Below are positions 16,599 to 25,917 of a stretch of 64,000 nucleotides of DNA, piece after piece. The DNA comes from Chryseobacterium sp. Leaf394. Lineage in GTDB: Bacteria; Bacteroidota; Bacteroidia; Flavobacteriales; Weeksellaceae. Where the stretch lies: positions 158,268-222,267 of the forward strand of contig NZ_LMQH01000014.1 of NCBI RefSeq assembly GCF_001424105.1, given 5' to 3'. Each line of letters opens with the position of its first letter. The stretch's first letter is position 1. The notes beneath the pieces are model-generated. The model did no database searches. It had not been told where the DNA came from and worked only from the letters and a program-made list of their open reading frames with translations. The translations under genes were made by a program, and so were the position numbers.

Positions 16599-18803
16599 AT
16601 GAAAACAAAAACATTTATTCTTTCGTGTCTGCTGCTGGCGGCACAGAGTTTTGCTCAGGATAATTATTGGTCAAAACTTAAAGACAACAAGGTGAAAAGT
16701 GAAAATCTCAGCCCGAGATGGGTTGTGCCCAATACATTTTCGCTTTATAAGCTTGATTTAGATAAGATAAAAAATGATCTGAAAAATGCACCTCAGCGTT
16801 TTTCAAATAAAGAAAATTTAGTCATTAAATTTCCTGATTCTGACGGGAATACGAGAGATTATATCGTTCAGGAAGCTTCTATAATGGAACCTGAGCTGCA
16901 GGCAAAATTTCCTGAAATCCGTACTTACGTCGGATGGCAGAAAAATCATCCCGAAAATACAATTCGTTTCAGTACTACACCTTCTACAGGAATCAGCGTG
17001 ATGTATTTTGATAATTGGGAAGTAAGCTATCTCGACAGTTATGCAAAAGATCATTCTTCTTTTATTCTCTACAAAAGAAAAGATCTTCCAAAAAATGACA
17101 GACTCTTCGAATGCCATATTGAAAATGAACTGGATAATTTAAAAAACAACGGTGGCTCAGCAAACAAGGCACCCTTGGTCTCTGACGGGCAGTTTAGAAA
17201 TTATAGAACTGCAATTGCTGCAACAGGAGAATACACCACTTTTCATGGAGGGACAGTTGCTGCGGCAATGGCGGCTATAGTGACTACAATGAACAGGGTA
17301 AACGGTGTCTACGAAAAAACAATTTCTACTACAATGACATTGGTTGCCAATAATAACCTCATTGTTTACACCAATGCAGGGACGGATCCTTATACCAATG
17401 GAATGCCGGGAACGATGATTACGCAAAATCAATCAAATACAAATTCCGTTATAGGTAATGCAAACTACGATATCGGTCACGTTTTTGGTACAAACAGTGG
17501 TGGTCTGGCAGGTTTAGGTGTGATTTGTGTGGCCGGAAGCAAAGCCAGAGGAGTCACCGGATCGGGAGCTCCAGTAAATGATCCTTTTGATATCGACTAT
17601 GTTGCTCATGAATTGGGACATCAGTTCGGAGCAAATCACACATTCAGAGCAGCGACTTCTTCCTGTAGCGGAAATGCAAACAACTCTACTGCTTACGAGC
17701 CTGGAAGCGGAAGTACAATTATGGCTTACGCAGGAATTTGTGGAGCCAACAATAATGTTCAGAATAACAGTGATGCTTACTTCCATGCGGCTAGCATTCT
17801 GGAAATGTATGCTGTCATTCAGAGATCGACCGACTGTTCTGTAAAAACCTCAAACGGTAACGGGGTTCCTACAGCTGATGCAGGCGCAGATTACATCATT
17901 CCGAAAGGTACAGCATTCGTGTTGACAGGCGTTGGTACAGATCCCGCCAATGATCCGCTGACCTACTTATGGGAACAGTATGATAATACCAATAACACAC
18001 AGCCACCTGTTTCTACAGCAACGGCAGGACCTGTTTACCGTTCCTTGACTCCTACAGTTTCTCCGTCAAGATATTTTCCGGTTATGACCTCTGTTTTAGC
18101 TAATAATTTGATTCCGAAATGGGAAGTTACTCCAAGCGTGGCAAGAACGCTCAATTTTTCGCTTGTCGTAAATGATAACAATATAGGAGGGAATCAGGCT
18201 GCTAGAGATGTGATGGTTGTCACAGTTACTGATGACGGTCCGTTTGCAGTGACGTCTCAAACGTCAAATGCAGCGATTGACGGAAATTCTACAATTTCTG
18301 TAAACTGGAATGTTGCAGGAACGAGTGGAGGAACCATCAATACTGCCAATGTCACAATTCTGCTTTCTAAAGATGGCGGTGCCAACTTCAATACTGTATT
18401 GGCAGCAAGCGTTCCGAACAATGGTTCTGCGAATGTGACGATTCCTAACGAAAATATTGCTAATGCAAGAATTATGGTAAAGGCATTGAATAATATTTAT
18501 TTTGCAGTAAATTCTTCGAATTTCCCTGTCAATCAGGTAGCTCTTTCTACGTCTGAAACTGCAGTGACGAATTACTCAATTTATCCAAATCCAGCTTCTG
18601 ATTTTATCACTGTTTCACTAAAAAAACTGTCTCAAAAAGCAGATTACGAAATGTATGACGCTTCAGGAAGATTGATTTTGAAAGGAAATTTTGCAGGAGA
18701 AACTAAAATTGATGTGAGAAGTTTAACCAATGGAAATTATGTTTTGACTATGATTTTAGATAACGGTGAGAAGATCTCAGAGAAATTTATTATTAAAAAA
18801 TAA
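16599..18803 (+). CDS. Secreted reprolysin-like zinc metalloprotease with T9SS sorting domain
   Basis: A 734-residue secreted protease. A signal peptide (ILSCLLLAAQSFAQ) is followed by a propeptide-like region to about residue 200. The catalytic domain carries the metzincin motif HELGHQFGANH (about residues 336-346) with Met-turn STIMAYAGICG downstream. A beta-sandwich region follows (about 420-650). The last ~75 residues (YSIYPNPASDFITVSL through GNYVLTMIL...KFIIKK) form a type A C-terminal sorting domain for export by the type IX secretion system. The host therefore needs T9SS, which is typical of Flavobacteriia. The gene likely shares a transcript with the upstream lipoprotein. A strong terminator follows. 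Confidence 0.93.
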   Translation: MKTKTFILSCLLLAAQSFAQDNYWSKLKDNKVKSENLSPRWVVPNTFSLYKLDLDKIKNDLKNAPQRFSNKENLVIKFPDSDGNTRDYIVQEASIMEPELQAKFPEIRTYVGWQKNHPENTIRFSTTPSTGISVMYFDNWEVSYLDSYAKDHSSFILYKRKDLPKNDRLFECHIENELDNLKNNGGSANKAPLVSDGQFRNYRTAIAATGEYTTFHGGTVAAAMAAIVTTMNRVNGVYEKTISTTMTLVANNNLIVYTNAGTDPYTNGMPGTMITQNQSNTNSVIGNANYDIGHVFGTNSGGLAGLGVICVAGSKARGVTGSGAPVNDPFDIDYVAHELGHQFGANHTFRAATSSCSGNANNSTAYEPGSGSTIMAYAGICGANNNVQNNSDAYFHAASILEMYAVIQRSTDCSVKTSNGNGVPTADAGADYIIPKGTAFVLTGVGTDPANDPLTYLWEQYDNTNNTQPPVSTATAGPVYRSLTPTVSPSRYFPVMTSVLANNLIPKWEVTPSVARTLNFSLVVNDNNIGGNQAARDVMVVTVTDDGPFAVTSQTSNAAIDGNSTISVNWNVAGTSGGTINTANVTILLSKDGGANFNTVLAASVPNNGSANVTIPNENIANARIMVKALNNIYFAVNSSNFPVNQVALSTSETAVTNYSIYPNPASDFITVSLKKLSQKADYEMYDASGRLILKGNFAGETKIDVRSLTNGNYVLTMILDNGEKISEKFIIKK

Positions 18804-18820
18804 AAATTATGTTCCATAAA

Positions 18821-18854
18821 AAAAGCTCCGAAGAAAAAAAACTTCGGAGCTTTT
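18821..18854. terminator. Bidirectional terminator between protease and deoC
   Basis: A perfect 13-base stem (AAAAGCTCCGAAG / CTTCGGAGCTTTT) lies between convergent genes, with A and T tracts on both sides. Confidence 0.9.
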
Positions 18855-18869
18855 ACGTTAAATACTTTT

Positions 18870-19613
18870 TTAATATCCTTCACCGGATGACTGATTTTCC
18901 AGTAAAGCCAAAGCGGATGAGGTTCCGATTCTTTTTACGCCGAGATTAATCATTTTCACGGCATCAGAGTGATTCCGTACGCCTCCTGCAGCTTTTACAG
19001 GAAGTTTTCCTGCACTCTCCAACATGATTCTTATGCCTTCAAAAGTCGCTCCGTTGGGCTTCCCATCTTTGGTTTCATAGAAGCCGGTAGATGATTTAAC
19101 AAATATTGCTGAAAGGTTATTTTCATCAAAATTTTCTTCTGCCCAGTTTGAAATTTTTCCGGTTAAGTCTGCAATCTGATCATCAGATAATGCCGCAATT
19201 TCAATGATCCATTTGGCAATCTTCTGATGCTGAAGACACAGTTTTGTGCACTCCAGAAATTCAGTTTTTACCAAATCAATATTTCCGTTGAGGTATTCTG
19301 AATAATTAATGACAAAATCAAGTTCGTCAGCGCCGTCGTCAATGGCTTTTCGGGCTTCGGCAAGTTTTTCTTCAACTGAATCCGTTCCTTCATGAAAGCC
19401 GATTACAGTTCCGATTTTCACATCAGAATTTTTATCGGTCAGAAACTTTTTAATTTCAGAAACATATTCGGGCCTTATCATCACGGCAAAAATTCCGTTG
19501 TCGTTGGCTTCGGTTGCCAGCTCTCTGTCTTTCTGAACTGTCTGTTCCTCTGACAGACCGGATTGCTGCGGTGTTTTAAGATAAGTTGAATCTAAATAAT
19601 CTGCGATATTCAT
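18870..19613 (-). CDS. deoC: Deoxyribose-phosphate aldolase
   Basis: Cleaves 2-deoxyribose-5-phosphate to acetaldehyde and glyceraldehyde-3-phosphate in nucleoside catabolism. The 247 residues fit the family. The Schiff-base lysine is in IFVKSSTGFY, the second conserved lysine in VKAAGGVRN, and the acidic DELDFVINYSEYLNGN is typical. I use ATG 19613; the codon just before it is TTG. The start follows the Lrp-family gene stop by 3 bases, so the two are co-transcribed and the regulator may control deoC (inference). Confidence 0.96.
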   Translation of the reverse strand: MNIADYLDSTYLKTPQQSGLSEEQTVQKDRELATEANDNGIFAVMIRPEYVSEIKKFLTDKNSDVKIGTVIGFHEGTDSVEEKLAEARKAIDDGADELDFVINYSEYLNGNIDLVKTEFLECTKLCLQHQKIAKWIIEIAALSDDQIADLTGKISNWAEENFDENNLSAIFVKSSTGFYETKDGKPNGATFEGIRIMLESAGKLPVKAAGGVRNHSDAVKMINLGVKRIGTSSALALLENQSSGEGY

Positions 19614-19616
19614 CAA

Positions 19617-20087
19617 TTATACTTTAAGCTGTCTTGCAATGCTCTGTTCTAGAGAAATAAATGTTTCAGTACGGGTTACTCCCTTGAATTTCTGCAGTTT
19701 ACTCAAAATCTGCATAAGGTGGTCGTTATCCTTGCACAGAACTTTAATAAAAACGGCGTAGTTTCCGGTGGTGTAATGCGCTTCCACTACTTCATTCACT
19801 TCCTTCAGGGCTTTTACAACATCTGCGTAGTGACTTGGCTGGTCAAGAAATATTCCGATAAAGGAAACTACTTTAAAACCGATTTTTTTAGGATTTAAAA
19901 AAGAAATGGTACTTTCTATCACACCTGCGTGCTCCAGTTTTTTTATTCTCTGGTGAACTGCAGTGGTTGAGATCCCGACTTTAGACGAGATGTGTGCAAG
20001 TGAAGTCTTGGAGTTGTCCATCAGCATGTAAATAATCTGCTTGTCGATGGCATCCAGATAGTAGTCAGTATTGTTAGCGTTCTTCAT
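19617..20087 (-). CDS. Lrp/AsnC family transcriptional regulator
   Basis: A 156-residue feast/famine regulator. An N-terminal winged helix-turn-helix (LDAIDKQIIYMLMDNSKTSLAHISSKVGISTTAVHQRIKKLEHAGVI, residues ~10-57) is followed by the ligand-binding RAM domain, seen in AHYTTGNYAVFIKVLCKDNDHLMQIL. It lies directly upstream of deoC. The effector amino acid or metabolite cannot be told from sequence. Confidence 0.95.
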   Translation of the reverse strand: MKNANNTDYYLDAIDKQIIYMLMDNSKTSLAHISSKVGISTTAVHQRIKKLEHAGVIESTISFLNPKKIGFKVVSFIGIFLDQPSHYADVVKALKEVNEVVEAHYTTGNYAVFIKVLCKDNDHLMQILSKLQKFKGVTRTETFISLEQSIARQLKV

Positions 20088-20134
20088 TTTTGATTTAGTT
20101 TAATGTTTTTAAAGAAATGATGTTAATTTATATC

Positions 20135-21067
20135 TTAGTTTTTTAGTTTAACGAGAACAGGAAAATGATCGCTGTAGCCTCCCAGATAGCGTGTTCCGGC
20201 AAAGGTTCTGAATGGTCTTCCTGAGAGATTTCTGGACTTTAATGTGAGTTGGGGGTGATTAAAAACCTCTGCCATCTCAAACTGCAGCTGATCTTCCTGA
20301 TGATAAAAATTCCCTGACAGTAGAATTTGATCAAATAACAAACCACTTTTGTAGTGAAATGTAGAATATTTTTTGTTAAAAAATAAATCTGCAAAAGGAT
20401 TTTCAAGTGCATTCTTCTGAAACGTCTTGCCTGAGAGGATTTCCAGCACTTCATCATCAGGATTTTCATTAAAATCTCCGCAGACAATTACTTTCTCATC
20501 CGCGTTTTCCTGGATTTTGTCTATTCTGTTTCTTAATTCCTGAAGAATGTATGATCTTTTTGGCTTATTGACGTCTTTTTCTCTTTTAGAGGGAAGGTGA
20601 AGTACAAATACGTTAATGATTTCTTCCTCAAATTTTACTTTGGCAAAAAGTATATCACGTGTGGTGTCATAATATTTTTCGTCAAGGCCCGATTCTTCGA
20701 AGAAAAAAGTAATAGGTTCAGATTCTAAAATTTCAATTTTGGAATGATCGTACAGAAGTGCGACGTCTACATTTCTTTCATCCAGAGATTTGTAGTGCAG
20801 AATACCGTATTTCCCCTGAAGAGGTTCTGTCTGAATTAAATCTTTCAGAACATGATCTCCGGAAATTTCGGCAAGACCGATCATGAAAGGCAATTGATGA
20901 TGCTGCTCTCCGATCAGCCGAAAAGCATGTGCAATTTTATTAAGTTTATACTGATACTTTCTGAAATCCCAGTTGAAAAGACCACTTTTGGTTTTCTCAG
21001 ACTTATGGCCTGCATTAGAATCCGGTAAAAACAAATTTTCAACGTTATAGAATGCAAAAATCTCCAT
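20135..21067 (-). CDS. Endonuclease/exonuclease/phosphatase family protein
   Basis: A 310-residue EEP-fold hydrolase. MEIFAFYNVENLF at the start, GLAEISGDHVLKDL (catalytic Glu region), VIVCGDFNENPDDEVL and the terminal GGYSDHFPVLVKL (catalytic SDH) give the order typical of the EEP fold. No signal peptide is seen when ATG 21067 is used. An in-frame extension to 21190 is AT-rich, lacks family similarity and is probably upstream DNA. The substrate (nucleic acid, phospholipid or inositol phosphate) is undetermined. Confidence 0.9.
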   Translation of the reverse strand: MEIFAFYNVENLFLPDSNAGHKSEKTKSGLFNWDFRKYQYKLNKIAHAFRLIGEQHHQLPFMIGLAEISGDHVLKDLIQTEPLQGKYGILHYKSLDERNVDVALLYDHSKIEILESEPITFFFEESGLDEKYYDTTRDILFAKVKFEEEIINVFVLHLPSKREKDVNKPKRSYILQELRNRIDKIQENADEKVIVCGDFNENPDDEVLEILSGKTFQKNALENPFADLFFNKKYSTFHYKSGLLFDQILLSGNFYHQEDQLQFEMAEVFNHPQLTLKSRNLSGRPFRTFAGTRYLGGYSDHFPVLVKLKN

Positions 21068-21285
21068 GATTTGTTTGCGAAAAATTAATATTCTACCTAG
21101 CCTTTCAAAAATTTGTGTGGTTAAAAATACAAATAGTTTTTGATGAATCGGTATTTTAATTGATATTTTAAGGTTAATTCTTATAAACATAATGATATTT
21201 CATTGATTTACAAAAAAATAGAGTTTAAAATAAATGTGAAATTAAATTCGGATAAAAACGTCGGTAAAATTTTCAATTTTATAAT

Positions 21286-21957
21286 CTACAGTAAGTCAGG
21301 TCTTTTCTCTGTAGTAATGCGTACAGCCTCTTCGTAACGCCAGTCTTCAATCATTTTAGAATTTCCGCTGAGCAGAATTTTAGGAACCTCAAGACCTTTA
21401 TAGACCTCGGGTCTCGTGTAGATTGGTGGCGACAGAAGATCATCCTGAAAACTGTCTGTCAAAGCACTCTGTTCATCATTTAAAACTCCCGGTAAAAGTC
21501 TGATCACAGAATCAGCCAAAACGCAGGCAGCAAGTTCGCCACCCGTTAAAACATAATCACCGATCGAAATTTCTCTGGTAATGTGAAGTTCTCTCACGCG
21601 CTGATCAATACCTTTGTAATGACCACAGAGAAAAATTAAATTGTTTTTTATAGAAAGTGTGTTGGCGATTTTTTGGTTTAAAGTAACACCGTCGGGGGTG
21701 AGATAAATTACTTCATCATAATCACGCTTAGCTTTGAGTTCAGAAATACATTTATCTATCGGTTCAATCATCATCACCATTCCGGCCCCGCCACCGTAAG
21801 GTTCGTCATCTATCTGCCGGTGTTTGTTGACTGACCAGTTTCTGAGCTGATGAAAATGAACTTCGGCAACGCCTTTATCCACCGCCCGTTTAAGTATAGA
21901 TGTTTGAAATGGACTTTCCATGAGCTCTGGAAGTACGCTTATAATATCAATTCTCAT
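21286..21957 (-). CDS. trmD: tRNA (guanine37-N1)-methyltransferase
   Basis: SPOUT-class enzyme that methylates G37 of tRNAs reading CNN/GNN codons and so limits frameshifting. The 223 residues are typical. DDEPYGGGAGMVMMIEPI and the trefoil-knot SAM motif ISIGDYVLTGGELAACVLAD are present. Its ATG overlaps the stop of the NDH-2 gene by 4 bases (ATGA), indicating translational coupling. It is not in the rpsP-rimM-trmD-rplS cluster known from other phyla. Confidence 0.97.
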   Translation of the reverse strand: MRIDIISVLPELMESPFQTSILKRAVDKGVAEVHFHQLRNWSVNKHRQIDDEPYGGGAGMVMMIEPIDKCISELKAKRDYDEVIYLTPDGVTLNQKIANTLSIKNNLIFLCGHYKGIDQRVRELHITREISIGDYVLTGGELAACVLADSVIRLLPGVLNDEQSALTDSFQDDLLSPPIYTRPEVYKGLEVPKILLSGNSKMIEDWRYEEAVRITTEKRPDLL

Positions 21958-23216
21958 TGTAATGTTCCGTTTTTCTTATTGGATAAAATGATCAGTCGCA
22001 AAGACGAATCTTTATTAAAATAACTCCACATCCAGTTAAAGAACACGGCAAGTTTATTTCTGACGCTCAAAATTAGCATTAAGTGAAGGAACATCCAAAA
22101 ATACCACGCAATAAAGCCCTGAAATTTAATAAAAGGCAGATCAACTACGGCTCTGTGTTTGCCGATGGTCGCGAGAGAACCTTTGTCATCGTACTCATAT
22201 TCAGTCCATTCTGACTGATTTTTTTTCAGGAAATTTCTGCCTAAATTTTTTGCCTGATTGATCGCTACATTTGCTACCTGAGGGTGTCCCTGAGGATATT
22301 TTGGAGTTTCCATGTAAGCGATGTCTCCGATGGCATAAATATTATCAAGACCTTTGATTTTGTTGAATCTGTCGGTGATGTATCGGTTTCTGATGATTTT
22401 TTCCTGCTCAAATCCGTCGATGATATTTCCAATAACTCCAGCTGCCCAGATGACGTTGTTGGAGGCAATCTGTTTTCCGCTTTTCATGTAAACCCTGTCG
22501 CCATCGTAATCGGTAACATATTCGCCACTCAGAAAATCTACACCGAGATCCTTCAGATATTTTTCAGATTGAGTCTGAGCTTCGTCGCTCATTACTGCCA
22601 ACGGTTTTTCGGTAGAACTTACGAGGATGATTTTAAGATTGTCGAAATTCATGTAAGGATAATCTCTGGGAAGAATTTCTTTTTTCATTTCAGAAAAAGC
22701 ACCGGCCAGCTCCACGCCCGTTGGTCCGCTCCCAACGATAACGATGTTCCAGTTGCCGTCGTCACTGCGGCTTTTTTCAAGAATTAATTTCTCGAAAGTC
22801 ATTAAAACATGATTTCTGATGCTGATGGCTTCCTGAGTGTTTTTCATCCCGAAAGCTCTGGATTCCATTTCTTTATTGCCGAAAAAATTGGTTTTACAGC
22901 CTGTCGCGATAATCAGTTTATCATAACTGAACTCTGCGCCATCGGTAATCACTTTATTTTGGGAAGGAATAATTTCTTTCACTTCGGTCAGCCTGAACTG
23001 TGTATTTCTCGACTGCTGAAAAATTTTACGGAAAGGGAAGGAAATGTTGGAAGGTTCGATCCGTCCGCATGCCACCTGATAGAAAAGAGGCTGAAACATG
23101 TGATGGTTTACGCGGTCGAGAACGATGACCTTTTTGTTTTTGTTGTTCAGTGTTTTAGCGAGTTGCAAACCGGCAAATCCTCCTCCAATGATGATAACTT
23201 TCTCCCTTGTTTCCAT
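21954..23216 (-). CDS. ndh: Type II NADH dehydrogenase (NDH-2)
   Basis: A 420-residue FAD-dependent NADH:quinone oxidoreductase on the inner membrane face. Two dinucleotide motifs are visible: VIIGGGFAGLQLAKTL (FAD, residue ~8) and IVIVGSGPTGVELAGAF (NADH, residue ~160). GDIAYMETPKYPQGHPQVANVAINQA is the C-terminal FAD/quinone site typical of NDH-2. A hydrophobic stretch GFIAWYFWMFLHLMLIL near residue 375 probably anchors it. It is the first gene of a pair with trmD and has its own -7 element. Confidence 0.94.
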   Translation of the reverse strand: METREKVIIIGGGFAGLQLAKTLNNKNKKVIVLDRVNHHMFQPLFYQVACGRIEPSNISFPFRKIFQQSRNTQFRLTEVKEIIPSQNKVITDGAEFSYDKLIIATGCKTNFFGNKEMESRAFGMKNTQEAISIRNHVLMTFEKLILEKSRSDDGNWNIVIVGSGPTGVELAGAFSEMKKEILPRDYPYMNFDNLKIILVSSTEKPLAVMSDEAQTQSEKYLKDLGVDFLSGEYVTDYDGDRVYMKSGKQIASNNVIWAAGVIGNIIDGFEQEKIIRNRYITDRFNKIKGLDNIYAIGDIAYMETPKYPQGHPQVANVAINQAKNLGRNFLKKNQSEWTEYEYDDKGSLATIGKHRAVVDLPFIKFQGFIAWYFWMFLHLMLILSVRNKLAVFFNWMWSYFNKDSSLRLIILSNKKNGTLQ

Positions 23217-23221
23217 AGTAA

Positions 23222-23229
23222 CAAATTTA
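23222..23229 (-). promoter_or_regulatory. Promoter -7 element for ndh-trmD
   Basis: Minus strand TAAATTTG ends only 5 bases upstream of the ndh ATG, implying an mRNA with almost no leader. Confidence 0.6.
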
Positions 23230-23261
23230 CAGATTTATTTTAGTAATTAATGTCAAAAACT

Positions 23262-23269
23262 TAGTTTTG
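23262..23269 (+). promoter_or_regulatory. Promoter -7 element for the GH25 lysozyme
   Basis: TAGTTTTG fits TAnnTTTG and ends 7 bases upstream of the ATG at 23277, implying a leaderless or near-leaderless transcript. It is divergent from the ndh promoter 33 bases away. Confidence 0.6.
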
Positions 23270-23276
23270 CATAGCA

Positions 23277-24140
23277 ATGACAAAGAAAAGGTACACCAAA
23301 AAAGCTGCCACTAACCGACACAGAAACAGACGCAAAAAATCAAATTTGCGAAGGATTATTGTTTTGGTAGTCCTTGCTGTGGCCTTGCTGGGAACCGGTT
23401 TTTATCTGAAACAGAAAATTTCTTATTATTACGCTCTGTATTTTAATAAAACCTCGCACAAAAAACTAAAAAACTCTGAGCGTGAAGCTGCAAGAATTCA
23501 GAAAATCATCAGCGAAAATTTAGATAAAACTTACGGTCTTGATATTTCTCATTATCAAAATAAAGAGGATATCAAATGGGACAGTCTGAGCATTGGCAAC
23601 AAAACCATTCCACTGGAATTTGTGGTGATGAGAGCTACGATGGGAAACGCCAATGCAGACCGTCATTTCAATGATTTCTGGGAGCTGGCAAAAAAGCATG
23701 AACTGATTCGGGGAGCTTATCATTTTTACCGTGCCGACGAAGATCCTGTACGTCAGGCCAACAATTTTCTTGAGAATGTAAAGCTCGAAAGCGGAGATCT
23801 TCCTCCAATTTTGGATATCGAAAAGATTCCAAGAAAAAAATCTAAAGAAAAATTAGTGGAAGATTTGAAGGTTTGGTGCAAAATAGTGGAAGAAACTTAT
23901 GGTAAAAAGCCGATTATTTACACGTACTACCATTACTACAAAGATTTTCTTAAAGGTGAATTTGATGATTATCCTCTTTGGTTAGCCAACTACAACGATG
24001 TCCCGACACCTTCACCAGATGACCATTTTGATTTCTGGCAGTTTACCGAAAACGGAATTGTACACGGTATCAACACCAAGGTTGATCTGGATCTGTACAA
24101 CGGAAGCCTTTGGTCACTGAAAAGTTTGACTTTGGATTAA
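23277..24140 (+). CDS. Glycoside hydrolase family 25 lysozyme, membrane anchored
   Basis: A 287-residue muramidase. A very basic N-terminus (residues 1-25) precedes one transmembrane segment (IIVLVVLAVALLGTGFYL, ~27-45). The GH25 domain starts at YGLDISHYQNKEDIKW. Catalytic acidic residues are in LPPILDIEKI, and YTYYHYYKDFL with FDFWQFTENG closes the barrel. It probably cleaves peptidoglycan in the periplasm. Its stop and that of the convergent alpha/beta hydrolase gene are separated by a single base. Confidence 0.94.
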   Translation: MTKKRYTKKAATNRHRNRRKKSNLRRIIVLVVLAVALLGTGFYLKQKISYYYALYFNKTSHKKLKNSEREAARIQKIISENLDKTYGLDISHYQNKEDIKWDSLSIGNKTIPLEFVVMRATMGNANADRHFNDFWELAKKHELIRGAYHFYRADEDPVRQANNFLENVKLESGDLPPILDIEKIPRKKSKEKLVEDLKVWCKIVEETYGKKPIIYTYYHYYKDFLKGEFDDYPLWLANYNDVPTPSPDDHFDFWQFTENGIVHGINTKVDLDLYNGSLWSLKSLTLD

Positions 24141-24141
24141 C

Positions 24142-25788
24142 TTATCTCTTCAAAAATTCAACGATATCTTTATTAAGTTCATCGGCATTTTCAAACGGAA
24201 TCATGTGCGTGGCATCTTGGTAAATTTTCAGCTTTGCATTGGGTATTTGCTTTGAAATCAGCTCTGAATGTGCAGGCTTGATCACATCCCTTTCGCCGAC
24301 AATCACCAAAACTTCAGACTGAATTCTATTTAAATCTTTGCCTGAAATATTCGGTTCTTTCAGCATCAGTTTAAGCAATCTCAGTTCATTGAATTTCTTC
24401 GGATTTTTTTCATACTCCATTGCTTTGAGATTCAGTTTGAATGTAGTGATTAATTCATCATCAATTCCGTCAACAGAGGCGTTGGCTCCGATGGTAATCA
24501 GTTTGTTTAAATTTTCAGGATATTTTAAGGCAAATTCAAGTCCTGTAGTTCCACCGTCACTCCAGCCGGCAATGTTTACTTTTTTTAATCCTAAATCGTC
24601 GACTATAGCTTTCACGTCATCAGCGAAAATTTTATAGGTAAAATCTTTTTTAGTTTTGTCAGTACTTTTTCCCTGTGCTCTGGTGTCAATGGCTATTACT
24701 TTAAAATGTTTTGACAGTTCCGGAATCTGCTGATAAAAATCTCTGATGCTTCCTGAATTTCCGTGGAGCAACAGCAGAGCCTCGCCCTCACCGTACGTTT
24801 CGAAGTACAGTTCTGCATCTTTCAGGTTCAAAACTTTACCTGCAGGAGCATTTTTTCCGTAAATTGATTTTTCGGCTTCCATATGATATTTGCTTACATC
24901 AGGAATAAGATGTGAAAGATGGCTATTACTCTCATCCGATTCCTGCAATTCATTTTTTCCGTTTTTGTCTACTTTTACATCAATGTTAATCGCTGGAGCA
25001 GCCATGGTCATTTTTTCCCAGTTGCCATAGAATTTTCTCAAATAACCTGTTCTGAAAAGCGCGGCACTGATGTTAAGTCTTCCTTCAAATTCTTTTAAAA
25101 ACTGAATTCCAACAAAAAACTTACCCTGAACCCAAATATTTTGGTCATTGACATCTAAAGTAAAGGTATCATCTACAATTTTATCCTTCGTCAGTTCGAC
25201 AGTGATCTCTTCATCTAAAATACTTTCTCCCGGCAAGCCATTTTTTTCATTATAAATGGTGTAGCGCATGATTACAGGACGGTCTGCAGTGATGCTTGCG
25301 ATATTGAGATGAATGTTTTTAATCTTGGATCTCTTACTCGCCTTAAATTCCAAAGCTGTTTCACCTAAAAAATTATCTTTGCTTAACTCAGGATTTACAG
25401 AATACATGACACTTTTCGTTTTTGTATTCACGCCCCAGTTTTTATCAACAAACTTTTTGGGTGTAATTTTTACTTCCTGAATATTTTTGATTTTTTCCTG
25501 TAAGAAAATTTTTCGGTCATTTTGTTTTAGAAAATCATGAACACTTTCTGTGTAAGTTTCGTAACCAGCAACATCAATTCGGACTTTGGCAGAAGGATTT
25601 ACATTCGAGAAATCGATAGAAAAGTGACCTTTCTCGTCACTGATGATCCCGGTGGTTTCTTTTTCAACACCTACTTTTACATAGGGAATCGGAGTGTTTT
25701 CTTCTTTAGACAAAACAGTTCCGGAAATAATCTGAGCCTGTAGCCAATACACCGTAAAAAACAGAATTAAAATATTGAGTTTCTTCAT
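24142..25788 (-). CDS. Alpha/beta hydrolase with N-terminal carboxypeptidase-regulatory-like domain
   Basis: A 548-residue secreted or periplasmic protein. A signal peptide (MKKLNILILFFTVYWLQAQ) leads into a carboxypeptidase-D regulatory-like beta domain (ISGTVLSKEENTPIPYVKVGV). A middle domain of unknown type (~100-310) follows, then an alpha/beta hydrolase with LLLHGNSGSIRDF, the nucleophile elbow GWSDGG, the acid in VIVGERDVIKP and the histidine in DATHMIPF. The triad is complete. I start at ATG 25788 where the signal peptide begins. Ester or amide substrate unknown. Confidence 0.9.
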   Translation of the reverse strand: MKKLNILILFFTVYWLQAQIISGTVLSKEENTPIPYVKVGVEKETTGIISDEKGHFSIDFSNVNPSAKVRIDVAGYETYTESVHDFLKQNDRKIFLQEKIKNIQEVKITPKKFVDKNWGVNTKTKSVMYSVNPELSKDNFLGETALEFKASKRSKIKNIHLNIASITADRPVIMRYTIYNEKNGLPGESILDEEITVELTKDKIVDDTFTLDVNDQNIWVQGKFFVGIQFLKEFEGRLNISAALFRTGYLRKFYGNWEKMTMAAPAINIDVKVDKNGKNELQESDESNSHLSHLIPDVSKYHMEAEKSIYGKNAPAGKVLNLKDAELYFETYGEGEALLLLHGNSGSIRDFYQQIPELSKHFKVIAIDTRAQGKSTDKTKKDFTYKIFADDVKAIVDDLGLKKVNIAGWSDGGTTGLEFALKYPENLNKLITIGANASVDGIDDELITTFKLNLKAMEYEKNPKKFNELRLLKLMLKEPNISGKDLNRIQSEVLVIVGERDVIKPAHSELISKQIPNAKLKIYQDATHMIPFENADELNKDIVEFLKR

Positions 25789-25917
25789 AACAAAAGTTTG
25801 ATGCAAAAATCAATATTACAGTTCACAAACGCTCTTAATATGTTACTAAATTTAAAGAAGTTTTAGTTAAATAAAGTTTAAAAAAAATCACATCAAAGTG
25901 AGCGAGTCTATTTAAAT

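Noticed and set aside
21068..21190. 41-residue N-terminal extension of the EEP-family gene
   Set aside because: The extension is AT-rich without family similarity; MEIFAFYNVENLF at 21067 is the normal family start.
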